64,000 nt of DNA, from contig NZ_MSSM01000021.1 in assembly GCF_004123795.1 (NCBI RefSeq), forward strand, positions 1 to 64,000, written 5' to 3'. Source of the stretch: Lacticaseibacillus chiayiensis (GTDB lineage: Bacteria; Bacillota; Bacilli; Lactobacillales; Lactobacillaceae). The notes beneath the pieces are model-generated. The model saw nothing but the letters and a program-made list of their open reading frames with translations. It ran no database searches and was not told the DNA's origin. The stretch's first letter is position 1. Every line of letters starts with the position of its first letter. The position numbers and the translations under genes were made by a program. Of this stretch, positions 27,620 to 35,683 are shown piece by piece.

Positions 27620-28249
27620 TTAAACCTCCTGAGGACGAACGCGTTGCAGTGCTTGGATGAGTTGGTAAATGGTAGGTTTCTTTTGCTTGAGTGCCAGCCG
27701 ATTTACCACGAGATGGGTGGATACCGGCGTCAGTGTGGCAAAAGCCTTCAAATGATTTTCGCGTAAGGTCGTCCCGGTTTCAGTGATGTCGACAATCGCA
27801 TCAGCCATTCCAGTCAACGGTGCAAGCTCAACCGAGCCTTCGATTTTAATCATCTCAACGTCTTCGCCTTGATCCTGAAAATACCGCTGGGCGATGTGTG
27901 GATATTTAGTAGCGATTCGTTTGCGATTTGTCTGATGTGGGTCAAAATCAGGAGTTGACGCCAGGATGAATCGGCAACGACCGGTTCTAAGATCCAACAT
28001 GTCAAATTGTTGGTGACCTTGTTCTTCGAGGATATCCGAACCGACGATGCCAATATCAACAGTGCCACGGTTCAGGTATGTCAAGACATCAGGTGCTTTG
28101 ACAAGGACAAAATGAAAATCGGGATCATCGGTAAAAAGCAAGCGCCGGTTTTTTTCCTGAAGTGCCGTACAGTTAATGCCGGTAGCGCTGAGCAGCGGTA
28201 GCACCTGTGCGGCTGTCCGCCCTTTTGCCAATGCAATGGTTAGGGTCAT
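27620..28249 (-). CDS. hisG: ATP phosphoribosyltransferase, short form
   Basis: HisG catalyses the first and committed step, joining ATP and PRPP. The 209-residue short form lacks the C-terminal regulatory domain and needs HisZ, which is encoded directly upstream with a 4-base overlap. It shows LTIALAKGRT at the N terminus, VDIGIVGSDIL, and the PRPP loop DAIVDITETGTTLREN. Feedback inhibition by histidine is expected to act through HisZ. Confidence 0.95.
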   Translation of the reverse strand: MTLTIALAKGRTAAQVLPLLSATGINCTALQEKNRRLLFTDDPDFHFVLVKAPDVLTYLNRGTVDIGIVGSDILEEQGHQQFDMLDLRTGRCRFILASTPDFDPHQTNRKRIATKYPHIAQRYFQDQGEDVEMIKIEGSVELAPLTGMADAIVDITETGTTLRENHLKAFATLTPVSTHLVVNRLALKQKKPTIYQLIQALQRVRPQEV

Positions 28250-29394
28250 AACGTGGCCTCCTTGGGGGAAAGATCAATCAAGCGGGCATGGCTGCTTTTT
28301 GCCAATACCTGTGCTTCGGCAAGTGAATCAACGAGACAAAGCCGGGCATTTGGCGATGTGGCGACAACTGCTGCTGTTTCCTGCCATTGGGAAGGTAAGC
28401 CATAGACAAAAGTCTGCGGCGATGCGGTCGGTTCTTGAACGGTGTCTGTTAAGGCATCAACATCAAATGCCAATCCGACTGCCGGAAGCAGATCGCGTTG
28501 AAAGCTGGCCATGAGCCGGTCATAGCGCCCGCCGCTAAACAGATATTCGCGCCGATTAGGGACGTAAGCGTGGAAGAAAATGCCGGTGTAATAAGATTGC
28601 GGCGGCTGGCTGGTTAAATCCAGTGTGACGGTAAGATTCGAAAATTGGTCCCTTAAGAAATCGACTGTCGTTTGAAGACGCGCTACCTGCTCTCTCACAA
28701 AAGCAGGAGGCAATAATTGTTTTAATTGTTCGAAAACGCTCTCAGCCGGGCCGAACAACCAAGGCCACTGTTTTAAGAACGGATACAGTGCATTGGCGGC
28801 CAGAGGTTCAGTCAATCGTTCGTAGTCACTAAGATTCTTCGTGAAAAAGGCTTTCTTCAGTGCTGCTTTAGTCACAGGATCCAACGCCAAAGTTTGTAGA
28901 ACTTGCGGAACAAAGCGAGCATCAGAAAGTTCCAGCGTTAAATCGGCAACCTTCAAATCATCACAAATGCGGATGGCTTCGCTTAAACATGCCCATTCAG
29001 CTTTCAAAGATGCGTAACCGATTAATTCAATGCCAGCTTGCGTGATTTGGTTGTAAGTGCCACTCAGGCTTTTTCTAACCCGGAAAATATCGCCGACATA
29101 CCACCAGTGAACCGGCGGCTGAATATTGGTGGTGCTTAATAAGCGCGCTAATGGCAACGTCAAATCTGGCCGCATCACAACTGTCTCTCCTGCGTCGTCT
29201 AACATCTGATAAGGTTGTTCACCCGTGACGGTTAGCGGCTGAAAAACATCACGGTATTCCAACAAGGGTGTTTTGACCCGATCGAATCCTGCATCGATAA
29301 AATGTCGGCTCATGATTTGAATAAGATTTTCTTTACGGATAGCGCGCGGCCCAAATTCGTCGCGGGTGCCAACAGGCAAATGGCGATTTGACAT
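28246..29394 (-). CDS. hisZ: ATP phosphoribosyltransferase regulatory subunit
   Basis: HisZ is a class II histidyl-tRNA synthetase paralogue that binds HisG and confers histidine control but does not aminoacylate. The 382-residue protein shows the synthetase-like motif 2 region (DAGETVVMRPDLTLPLARLL) and GIELIGYAS, with motif 3-like SGGRYDRLM. It is the first gene of the operon, with AAAGGAG before ATG at 29394, and lies just downstream of the His T-box leader. Confidence 0.94.
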   Translation of the reverse strand: MSNRHLPVGTRDEFGPRAIRKENLIQIMSRHFIDAGFDRVKTPLLEYRDVFQPLTVTGEQPYQMLDDAGETVVMRPDLTLPLARLLSTTNIQPPVHWWYVGDIFRVRKSLSGTYNQITQAGIELIGYASLKAEWACLSEAIRICDDLKVADLTLELSDARFVPQVLQTLALDPVTKAALKKAFFTKNLSDYERLTEPLAANALYPFLKQWPWLFGPAESVFEQLKQLLPPAFVREQVARLQTTVDFLRDQFSNLTVTLDLTSQPPQSYYTGIFFHAYVPNRREYLFSGGRYDRLMASFQRDLLPAVGLAFDVDALTDTVQEPTASPQTFVYGLPSQWQETAAVVATSPNARLCLVDSLAEAQVLAKSSHARLIDLSPKEATL

Positions 29395-29498
29395 GACGGT
29401 GCTCCTTTCGCTAGTACGGGTTTTGGGTATGAAGTTGTTGGGCGGTTTTTTCAGGTGACTGTTCTATTGTGGGTAAATAGACGGTTGAAGTTTGCTTT

Positions 29499-29526
29499 CT
29501 ATAACGCGTTCCTGCTCGCGCTCAAT
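29499..29526. repeat. Palindromic repeat copy R5 (minimal, ends only)
   Basis: Read on the - strand, the 28 bases are TTGAGCGCGAGC joined directly to AGGAACGCGTTATAG: the two ends of the repeat family without the roughly 80-100-base middle. It follows the T-run of the his T-box terminator without a gap and lies in the hisZ leader. Confidence 0.65.
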
Positions 29527-29822
29527 AAAAAAGCCCTCGAAAACGTAAAAACGTTTTCGAGGGCGACTGGTGATCGCGGTACCACCTCAATTTTGTTTGG
29601 ACCTCACGACCCAAACCTCACCTACCAGCCGCAAGTCGGCTTGCGCGAACTGTGACTGGCAGCGGTGATAACGCAACAGGTGCGTGACAGCCTACTTGGT
29701 TCAGCCATCAAGTTCTTAGATGTGTGTTCGGCTGGTCGATCGCACCTTTTCAGCAATGGGCGCTCTCTTGGGATCGGTGGCAACTTACTTGGTCTAATCA
29801 CAACTTCATGTTTGTTAATGTG
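29527..29822 (-). promoter_or_regulatory. T-box riboswitch of the his operon (tRNA-His)
   Basis: The leader contains the canonical T-box AGGTGGTACCGCG (minus strand, 29587-29575), which pairs with the uncharged tRNA acceptor end. A 14-bp terminator follows: GCCCTCGAAAACGT (29564-29551) / ACGTTTTCGAGGGC (29546-29533), and six T. A likely specifier is CAC (His) in GAACACACA at 29726-29724, following a stem I segment beginning AAGAGAGCG near 29767. Low charged tRNA-His should favour antitermination and his expression. The specifier assignment is a reading by eye and supported by the downstream genes. Confidence 0.92.
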
Positions 29823-29828
29823 ACTCTA

Positions 29829-29856
29829 ATCATAACGACCTTTAGAAAAATGTCAA
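29829..29856 (-). promoter_or_regulatory. his operon promoter
   Basis: TTGACA (29856-29851), a 16-base spacer and TATGAT (29834-29829) precede the T-box leader by a few bases. It lies in the gap after the hisC paralogue, so the operon has its own promoter. Confidence 0.8.
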
Positions 29857-29950
29857 CAGCTTTTTTAAAAACAACTGAATCGAGTGCGTCAATTTTCGGC
29901 TATTCGTTTTTTAATTCAGACGCAAAGACGATGACGGATATTCAAAATCA

Positions 29951-31048
29951 TCACTTTACCAGCGGGGATGCCGTTTTCAAAAAATCAAGCAACAATCCTT
30001 GCACTTCTGCATCCTGCTTTGGTGTCCCAAAACTTTGTCGAATCCATCCGGGGACCATACTGTCGCGCACCAGGTAGCCGTGCTGCTTTAAGAAAGCGCC
30101 TAATGCCAGTGGTTGTGCCACTTGGTACAGCATAAAGTTGGTCTGGGTGGCGTAATGTCGAATGTGGTGGTGATCGAAGAATGTTGTCCATTGCTGGCGC
30201 GCCGCAAATAATTGGCGTTTAACCTTTTGGGTAAAGGCTACATCTTCCCATGCTGCCAACGCGGCCGTCTGACTGAGACCACTAATGTTATAAGGCAGGC
30301 GGACGTTTTGCATTTTGGGAATGAGCGCCTTGGGAACGATGCTAAAGCCGACGCGGAAATTAGCAAGGCCAAAAAGCTTAGAAAAGGTGCGCATCACCAA
30401 TAAATTGGCGAATGCTGTGATGAGCGGCAGCACTGAAGGATTAATGACCTGATCAACAAAGTCAATATAAGCTTCATCCACGACAACCAGAATTTCCGGC
30501 GGCACCTGTGCCATGAACTCAGCAATTTCAGTGACTGACAAGTAGGTTCCGGTGGGATTGTTTGGATTGCATAACCAAATGACTTTTGTTTTCGCCGTGA
30601 TGCCTGCTAGCAGTGCTTGAAGATCAATGCGTCCTGTGGCCTCGTCGACCGGTGCATTAACCGTTACGGCACCGGCAATCGCTGCTTGCAGCTGATACTC
30701 CGGATAAGCCGGCCATGGCTGAAGACTCTCATCGCCAATGTCAAGGAAGGTTCGACAAATCAAGGCGATCATTTCATCCAATCCGCTTGAGAAAAGCAAT
30801 TGATCGGCAGGCAGGTGCAACCGCTCAGCCACGGCAGTTCGCAGCGGCATAGCATCCGGATCAGGGTAACTGCGGGCCTGCGAAAAAGCCCAGTCGGCAA
30901 TGGCTTTTTGTACTTTAGGTGAAGTGCCGACCGGATTTTCATTAAAAGATAAACGTGTCATTTTTGCTAAACCTGCCGCTTTTGCGATTCTTTCCGGAGT
31001 GCTGTCCGATACATAATCCGGCAACCCAGCGATACTTTTGCGCAACAT
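29951..31048 (-). CDS. hisC: Histidinol-phosphate aminotransferase paralogue
   Basis: This is a second HisC-type PLP aminotransferase, about 365 residues, clearly homologous to the operon copy: LSFNENPVGTSPKV, CNPNNPTGTYLS, DEAYIDF and the PLP lysine motif TFSKLFGLANFRVGF. It lies upstream of, and outside, the T-box-controlled unit. It may serve histidine synthesis, or act on aromatic amino acids as some HisC proteins do; sequence alone does not decide. The start is uncertain: ATG 31048 or 31051 lie just behind AGGTGG, while the frame is open to ATG 31090. Confidence 0.87.
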   Translation of the reverse strand: MLRKSIAGLPDYVSDSTPERIAKAAGLAKMTRLSFNENPVGTSPKVQKAIADWAFSQARSYPDPDAMPLRTAVAERLHLPADQLLFSSGLDEMIALICRTFLDIGDESLQPWPAYPEYQLQAAIAGAVTVNAPVDEATGRIDLQALLAGITAKTKVIWLCNPNNPTGTYLSVTEIAEFMAQVPPEILVVVDEAYIDFVDQVINPSVLPLITAFANLLVMRTFSKLFGLANFRVGFSIVPKALIPKMQNVRLPYNISGLSQTAALAAWEDVAFTQKVKRQLFAARQQWTTFFDHHHIRHYATQTNFMLYQVAQPLALGAFLKQHGYLVRDSMVPGWIRQSFGTPKQDAEVQGLLLDFLKTASPLVK

Positions 31049-31278
31049 CATGCCACCTGCTTTCTTAATTGCCTTAGAGTTTACCCGCATTTGGGCAGAA
31101 TGTAAATATAAAATGCATAAATATTCATAAACACAGGCAGAACGTAATTTTGGATTTCTTGTTTCAAACTTTTAAATGTTATTCATACTTTCTAAACATA
31201 AAAGATACTGAAGCTTTCTACGTCACCTGATTAGATGCTAGCCGTTAGTATTATTTTTATGCCCTCCTTTTTCCCACA

Positions 31279-31326
31279 CCAAACAGGCACTAAAAGACGG
31301 AATTTCGTCCTTCAGTGCCTGTTTGG
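31279..31326. other. Long hairpin between hisC paralogue and NUDIX gene
   Basis: CCAAACAGGCACT (31279-31291) pairs perfectly with AGTGCCTGTTTGG (31314-31326), with an inner GACGGAATT / AATTTCGTC-like stem. It lies 20 bases after the NUDIX stop and is placed like a terminator, but neither side has a T-run directly behind it. The rest of the 300-base gap (31049-31345) is AT-rich and shows no gene. Confidence 0.6.
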
Positions 31327-31345
31327 CGTCATATTCAACAAATCT

Positions 31346-31906
31346 TCAACTCTTGGCGATAAAGGCTAAGTAGTAAGTCACTGCCGCAACGGTTTGGGCC
31401 GAGTTAATCTTGCCCGCCTTGACACCGGCGACCAACTCGGAAAATGGCACAATTCGGCTAGTGACAAATTCATCCTTATCGAAATCCTGTGACGTTTTGG
31501 CAGCTAAGTTGATTTTAGCCAGCACAAGATTGACTGTTTCATCGGTCATCCCTTCGCTGGAACGCACCGCAGTCAGCCACTGCAGATCATGGGTCAGATA
31601 CCCTGTTTCCTCGTGCAGTTCCCTGCTTGCCGCCGTTTGCCAATCTTCACCGGGATCAATTAATCCGGCAGGCAGTCCAAAAACCTCGCTGTTGGTTGCC
31701 ACCCGGTATTCCCGATTGACTAGCACCCGTCCATCGTCCGTTAGTGCTAACATTGCAACCGCATTGGGGTGACGAATCAAATCACGTTCGACAGTCAGTC
31801 CATCCGGTGTGTTGATCTTTTGCGTAACAACATCGAAAATCGGGCCATGATAATGCGGTGTTTCACTTAAAATTTTTCCTTTTGCTAAAGGTAGGTCAAA
31901 AAACAT
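31346..31906 (-). CDS. NUDIX hydrolase (ADP-ribose pyrophosphatase-like)
   Basis: The 186-residue protein carries a full Nudix box, GLIDPGEDWQTAASRELHEE followed by TGY, matching GX5EX7REUXEEXGU. The flanking residues (NREYRVATNSEVFGLPAG upstream) resemble ADP-ribose pyrophosphatases, which split ADP-ribose to AMP and ribose-5-phosphate. ATG at 31906 is chosen because GGAGG lies 8 bases upstream; an earlier TTG overlaps that site. A repeat element (R3) begins 16 bases upstream. Confidence 0.88.
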   Translation of the reverse strand: MFFDLPLAKGKILSETPHYHGPIFDVVTQKINTPDGLTVERDLIRHPNAVAMLALTDDGRVLVNREYRVATNSEVFGLPAGLIDPGEDWQTAASRELHEETGYLTHDLQWLTAVRSSEGMTDETVNLVLAKINLAAKTSQDFDKDEFVTSRIVPFSELVAGVKAGKINSAQTVAAVTYYLAFIAKS

Positions 31907-31921
31907 GCGAAAATCCTCCTT

Positions 31922-32029
31922 CAATAACGCGCTCGCAGTTGCCGAAATCTACGCGTAAGGCCCGCCCCAGCCATTTCGGACAGATGCCACTTACACTTCG
32001 TTTTCTAAATGCTCCTGTTCACACTCAAA
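31922..32029. repeat. Palindromic repeat copy R3
   Basis: On the - strand it begins TTGAGTGTGAACAGGAGC and ends GAGCGCGTTATTG, with AGTGTAAGTGGC and GGCCTTACGCGTAGA as internal arms, matching R2 and R1 with a shorter centre (108 bp). It sits between the degV terminator and the NUDIX start. Confidence 0.75.
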
Positions 32030-32031
32030 TC

Positions 32032-32056
32032 AAAAAAGCCGCGCTTGAACGCGACT
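32032..32056 (-). terminator. Terminator after degV
   Basis: On the - strand AGTCGCG (32056-32050) pairs with CGCGGCT (32043-32037), one G-U pair, followed by TTTTTT. It ends three bases from repeat R3. Confidence 0.75.
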
Positions 32057-32060
32057 TTGC

Positions 32061-32927
32061 TTAAGCTTTGGTAAAATCTTTCATCCATGCCAAGGCGATG
32101 GCTTTTTCACCAAGATGAGTGCCGACAACCGGTCCAAAATAGGAAAGTTCAAACGGGACATTCGGAAATTTCTGTTGGAGGTCCGTTAACCAGCGTTGCG
32201 CTTCTTCTGGGTCGTTAGCATGAATCACCACGGCGCGAATCGGATAATCCACTCGCTCGAGTTCTTGCTGGAATAATGTCTCAACCCTTGCGTAAGCCTT
32301 TTTGATGGAACGGATTTTCTCGATGGCGACGATTTTGTGTGAGTGATCATCAAACGTCAATAATGGCTTGATTTTGAGCATACCACCGATGAAAGCTGAA
32401 GCATTGCTTAGCCGGCCACCGCGGACGAGGTTCTGCAAGTCGTTGACAATGAAGTATTCGCCCATGGTGCTACGCAGATCATCCAACCGTGCCAAAATAG
32501 CTTTCGGATCCTTACCGGCCTCAGCCATTTGCGCTGCTGCTAGAACCAACCAGCCCATTAGAATAACGGTAACTTGGGAATCGTAAACATAAACCTTCGC
32601 GCCATGAACTTCATCAACGGCACCCTTTAAGGTATTAACAAAGCCGGAAATCGTGCTGGCAAGGTGAATGCTGATAATGGTGTCATAGCCTTCATTGGCA
32701 AGATTTTCATAAAGCTTCAACATCTCACCCAATGGCGGTTGCGTGGTGCTCGGAAATGTTTTTGCAGTTTTTAGTTTGGCGTAGAATTCCTCTGTGGTAA
32801 TATCCTTACCTTCGTCATAGACTGCACCGTCAAGAATGACCGGAATCGGCACCACGGTAATATGATGTTTGTCGATTTCGGCTTGCGGCAGATAACAGGT
32901 ACTATCCGTCACGATAGCAATTTTCAT
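32061..32927 (-). CDS. DegV family fatty-acid-binding protein
   Basis: The 288-residue product starts MKIAIVTDSTCYLP, the DegV signature, and has the fatty-acid carboxylate contact region TTQPPLGEM and SIHLASTISGF, with VVGTHLGEKAIALAW at the end. Family members (FakB-like) bind fatty acids for phosphorylation by FakA so that exogenous fatty acids can enter phospholipids; whether this one does is inference. ATG at 32927 is used; four further codons from GTG 32939 are open. It is a single-gene unit between a terminator and the decayed toxin-antitoxin locus. Confidence 0.87.
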   Translation of the reverse strand: MKIAIVTDSTCYLPQAEIDKHHITVVPIPVILDGAVYDEGKDITTEEFYAKLKTAKTFPSTTQPPLGEMLKLYENLANEGYDTIISIHLASTISGFVNTLKGAVDEVHGAKVYVYDSQVTVILMGWLVLAAAQMAEAGKDPKAILARLDDLRSTMGEYFIVNDLQNLVRGGRLSNASAFIGGMLKIKPLLTFDDHSHKIVAIEKIRSIKKAYARVETLFQQELERVDYPIRAVVIHANDPEEAQRWLTDLQQKFPNVPFELSYFGPVVGTHLGEKAIALAWMKDFTKA

Positions 32928-33069
32928 ACAGACACCCACTTTTTCAAAAATGATTGTCTACATCATACCATAAAATGCTAGGATCAAGCAGAAACACCCG
33001 AGACGCTTGTTATCTAAATTTGATGCTGGATGGTTCGACTGTTCTTCTGATGCTACCTCTCAACACTAA

Positions 33070-33091
33070 CTATGCTATATTTTGAGCATAG
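33070..33091 (+). promoter_or_regulatory. Inverted-repeat operator of the relic toxin-antitoxin locus
   Basis: CTATGCT (33070-33076) and AGCATAG (33085-33091) form a 7-bp perfect dyad with an 8-base spacer, over the likely -10 region (TATATTTTG) and just before GAGGAGGG. AbrB-like antitoxins normally repress their own operon through such dyads, so this is a plausible surviving operator. Confidence 0.5.
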
Positions 33092-33114
33092 ACAATTCTG
33101 AGGAGGGCCTTGCA

Positions 33115-33387
33115 ATGACGACTTCAAAGTATACCACATTGGCAGTGGCCAAAATGGCCAGTAAGCACCAGATCACAATTCCCAAGGCCGTTCGTGAAAA
33201 ACTGTGATTGAGCGATCATGATAAGCTTGTTTTTCAGTTGACTGATCATGGACAAGTTATGATCTATAAAGAGCCAAAATCGGATCTGTGGTCGATCATT
33301 TGCGAACAGGAGGCGGTACACGGGAGTATTGATACACCTGAGCCTGATTGGGGGAAAGATGTTGGGGCAGAGTTGATCGATGACTGA
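33115..33387 (+). pseudogene. AbrB-fold antitoxin (PemI/MazE-type) with premature stop
   Basis: ATG at 33115 follows GGAGG. The frame reads MTTSKYTTLAVAKMASKHQ, then ITIPKAVREKL, a typical swapped-hairpin AbrB domain, but codon 31 is TGA (33205-33207). Beyond it the same frame continues as LSDHDKLVFQLTDHGQVMIY and acidic toxin-binding sequence to a TGA at 33385-33387, giving 90 residues if the stop were a sense codon (GGA would fit the family KLGL). As read, only a 30-residue fragment is made. The end overlaps the toxin remnant by 8 bases, the usual arrangement for such pairs. Confidence 0.82.
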
Positions 33388-33468
33388 AATAGGAGTTTTC
33401 ACTAGAGCGACGTCATTTTTGTTAATCTTGATCTTACTAAAGGTCGCAAATCTCTCGCTCTTCCATAA
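33380..33468 (+). pseudogene. PemK/MazF-type toxin remnant
   Basis: ATG at 33380 overlaps the antitoxin stop. The first nine codons give MTEIGVFTR; inserting one base after AGAG yields GDVIFVNLDLTKGR, the conserved N-terminal strand of MazF/PemK RNases (RGDV-x-x-V-x-LDPTKG-x-E). The frame then degenerates and stops at 33466-33468. The rest of the toxin, about 80 residues including most RNA-binding residues, is gone; rqcH begins 54 bases later. The locus is therefore a degraded type II toxin-antitoxin module. Confidence 0.72.
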
Positions 33469-33521
33469 ACGTCTTAAAACCGGTAAAATGATTGGGACAA
33501 TTGGAAAGCGAGCGGATTAAC

Positions 33522-35222
33522 ATGTCTTTTGATGGAATCTTTACTCATGCCATGGCTCAAGAGCTTAACGGAATCTTAAGCGGCGGCCGTGTTGCTAAAA
33601 TTCAACAGCCTTATGAAAACGAAGTCGTGATAACCATTCGCGCGGGACGTAAGAATCATCCTCTGCTGCTTTCGGCTAATCCGCAGTATGCGCGGGTACA
33701 AATTACCCACATTCCCTTTACGAATCCCGATGTTCCCGCTACCTTTACCATGACGCTGCGCAAGTATTTTAACGCCGCAACATTAACAGCAGTTCACCAA
33801 GTACAAAACGATCGCGTGCTGCATTTTGAATTCTCAACGCGCGATGAACTGGGTGATGAGTTGGGACTGCGTTTGATTATCGAGATGATGGGCCGACACA
33901 GTAATATTTTTTTGGTTAGCAAGCGAACCGGAAAAATCATTGATTTAATTCGCCATGTCTCGGCTGACCAGAATCGCTATCGCCCGTTGATGCCCGGCGC
34001 GCCGTATGTGGAGCCGCCAAAACAGGACAAAATCAATCCGTTTGATGATCCGGATCGGCTTTACCACGAACTTGAACGTCAAGTGACGCCAATGCTCAGC
34101 CGCGCTGCCTTGATTCAGCAACATTATCAAGGGCTAGCCAAGGATTCTGCTGCGGAACTAGCTCTGCGCCTCAATCAAGGCGATGCTGGGTGGGATGGTT
34201 TTTTCAAGGAACTTGCAACGCCAGCGCCGACCATTACGACGCAAGGCAAAAAAGCGGTTTTCACAGCAATTCCCTATCAATCGTTATTAGGTGATCAGCA
34301 GCACTACCCTACTTTGAGCACCATGCTCGACGCTTACTACGAGCAAAAGGCCGAGCACGACCGCGTCTTACAACAAGGCGGTAACCTGATTCACGTCATC
34401 AAAAACGTCATCGACAAAGACCGCAAAAAACAGCGTAAGTTGAGACGCACGCTGGAGGAAACGGAGAAGGCTGATGATTACCGCATTCGTGGCGAAATTC
34501 TGACGACTTATCTGAGTCGGGTTGAGCGCGGCATGACGAGCATTGAGTTGCCGAATTTTTACAATGATAACAAACCGATTAAGATTAATCTCTCGAATCA
34601 GCTTACCCCATCGCGCAATGCCCAGAAATATTTTGCTAAATATACCAAGTTGCGTAATGCCGTAGCTCACGTGAACGAGCAAATGCGGGAAAATCAGGAA
34701 GAACTCGATTATCTGGAAGGCATTATGGCTCAGATTAATGTGGCCAGCCCCAAAGATTTAGCCGATATTCGTCTTGAGCTGCAGCAGCAAGGCTACTTGC
34801 GGCAGCAAAAGCAGAAAAAAGGTAACAAACGCCAGAAAGTCTCCAAACCGGATCAGTTTTATGCCAGTGATGGTACTAAAATCTGGGTAGGTAAAAATAA
34901 CCTGCAAAATGACCAACTGACTTTGCATACGGCCAAGAAAACCGATATTTGGCTACATGTCAAAGATATTCCCGGTTCGCACGTCATTATCGACAGCCAT
35001 AAGCCCAGTGATAAAACGCTGCTAGAGGCGGCTAACCTGGCTGCATATTTTTCTAAAGCCCGGGAAAGTGCCAATGTTCCAGTTGATTGGATTGAAGTGA
35101 AGAAAATTCGTAAACCCAATGGCGCCAAACCCGGCTTTGTTGTTTATGAAGGTCAAAAAACGGTGAGCGTCACGCCAGATGCTGAATTAGTCGACAAGCT
35201 GCGCACCCCGCCGACAAAATAG
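33522..35222 (+). CDS. rqcH: Ribosome quality-control protein RqcH (NFACT family)
   Basis: RqcH binds stalled 50S subunits with peptidyl-tRNA and adds C-terminal alanine tails that mark nascent chains for degradation; older annotation calls it fibronectin-binding protein. From ATG 33522 (GAGCGGA upstream) the product has 566 residues, with the NFACT-N domain, a coiled-coil middle (residues about 270-430) and the NFACT-R domain (YASDGTKIWVGKNNLQND, HVKDIPGSHVII). The D97-R98 pair essential in Bacillus is present in QVQNDRVLHF. It reads against the degV strand and is followed 13 bases later by a MazG-like gene. Confidence 0.93.
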   Translation: MSFDGIFTHAMAQELNGILSGGRVAKIQQPYENEVVITIRAGRKNHPLLLSANPQYARVQITHIPFTNPDVPATFTMTLRKYFNAATLTAVHQVQNDRVLHFEFSTRDELGDELGLRLIIEMMGRHSNIFLVSKRTGKIIDLIRHVSADQNRYRPLMPGAPYVEPPKQDKINPFDDPDRLYHELERQVTPMLSRAALIQQHYQGLAKDSAAELALRLNQGDAGWDGFFKELATPAPTITTQGKKAVFTAIPYQSLLGDQQHYPTLSTMLDAYYEQKAEHDRVLQQGGNLIHVIKNVIDKDRKKQRKLRRTLEETEKADDYRIRGEILTTYLSRVERGMTSIELPNFYNDNKPIKINLSNQLTPSRNAQKYFAKYTKLRNAVAHVNEQMRENQEELDYLEGIMAQINVASPKDLADIRLELQQQGYLRQQKQKKGNKRQKVSKPDQFYASDGTKIWVGKNNLQNDQLTLHTAKKTDIWLHVKDIPGSHVIIDSHKPSDKTLLEAANLAAYFSKARESANVPVDWIEVKKIRKPNGAKPGFVVYEGQKTVSVTPDAELVDKLRTPPTK

Positions 35223-35235
35223 GAGCGGATTTTAC

Positions 35236-35547
35236 ATGACGAAAACATCAGCACAAATCAGTCGACCGATTCAGGAGCACATTATGGCCAACAAAGTTAA
35301 ACATGGCTGGAACACGACCGATACCAATTTTGAAATGCTGCTTGCCTATCACGAAATGGCTGAACTAACCACAGCATTGCTCAAGCGCGATCAAGACAAC
35401 ATCGCTGAGGAATTGGCTGATGTCACCATTTATCTGCTCGGCATCGCTGAAATCAAGGGAATCGATTTGGCTGCGGCAGTTAATACTAAAGTCGCCATCA
35501 ATGACCATCGCGTTTACGACGCGCAAGGCCATAAGCATCTTGAATGA
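35236..35547 (+). CDS. MazG-like nucleotide pyrophosphohydrolase family protein
   Basis: The 103-residue helical protein carries the MazG-type metal motif, ExxE in HEMAELTTALLK and ExxD in AEELADVTIYLLG. Such proteins remove pyrophosphate from (d)NTPs, often damaged ones; the substrate is not evident. It begins 13 bases after rqcH with AGGAGCGG before its ATG, so it is probably co-transcribed. An internal ATG (MANKVKHGW, 35284) could be an alternative start. A terminator follows. Confidence 0.8.
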   Translation: MTKTSAQISRPIQEHIMANKVKHGWNTTDTNFEMLLAYHEMAELTTALLKRDQDNIAEELADVTIYLLGIAEIKGIDLAAAVNTKVAINDHRVYDAQGHKHLE

Positions 35548-35598
35548 AGCAGTGCCTAGTCAGAATTGAAACTGCTCGATCATGTTCTATGGCCAATA

Positions 35599-35648
35599 AA
35601 AAATGACCAAAGATGCCCGTTTGCGATTGGGGATGTTTGGTCATTTTT
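35599..35648. terminator. Bidirectional terminator after the MazG-like gene
   Basis: AAAAATGACCAAA (35599-35611) pairs with TTTGGTCATTTTT (35636-35648) around a 24-base loop with further pairing (GATGCCC / GGGGATG). It lies between converging genes. Confidence 0.88.
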
Positions 35649-35683
35649 GTTGACTATTTTTGGCTCTCTAGGGCTCGTCTTTA

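Noticed and set aside
31279-31326. The perfect hairpin as a sixth copy of the palindromic repeat family
   Set aside because: It shares neither the GAGCG/CGCGTTAT ends nor the CCGGCGC arms.
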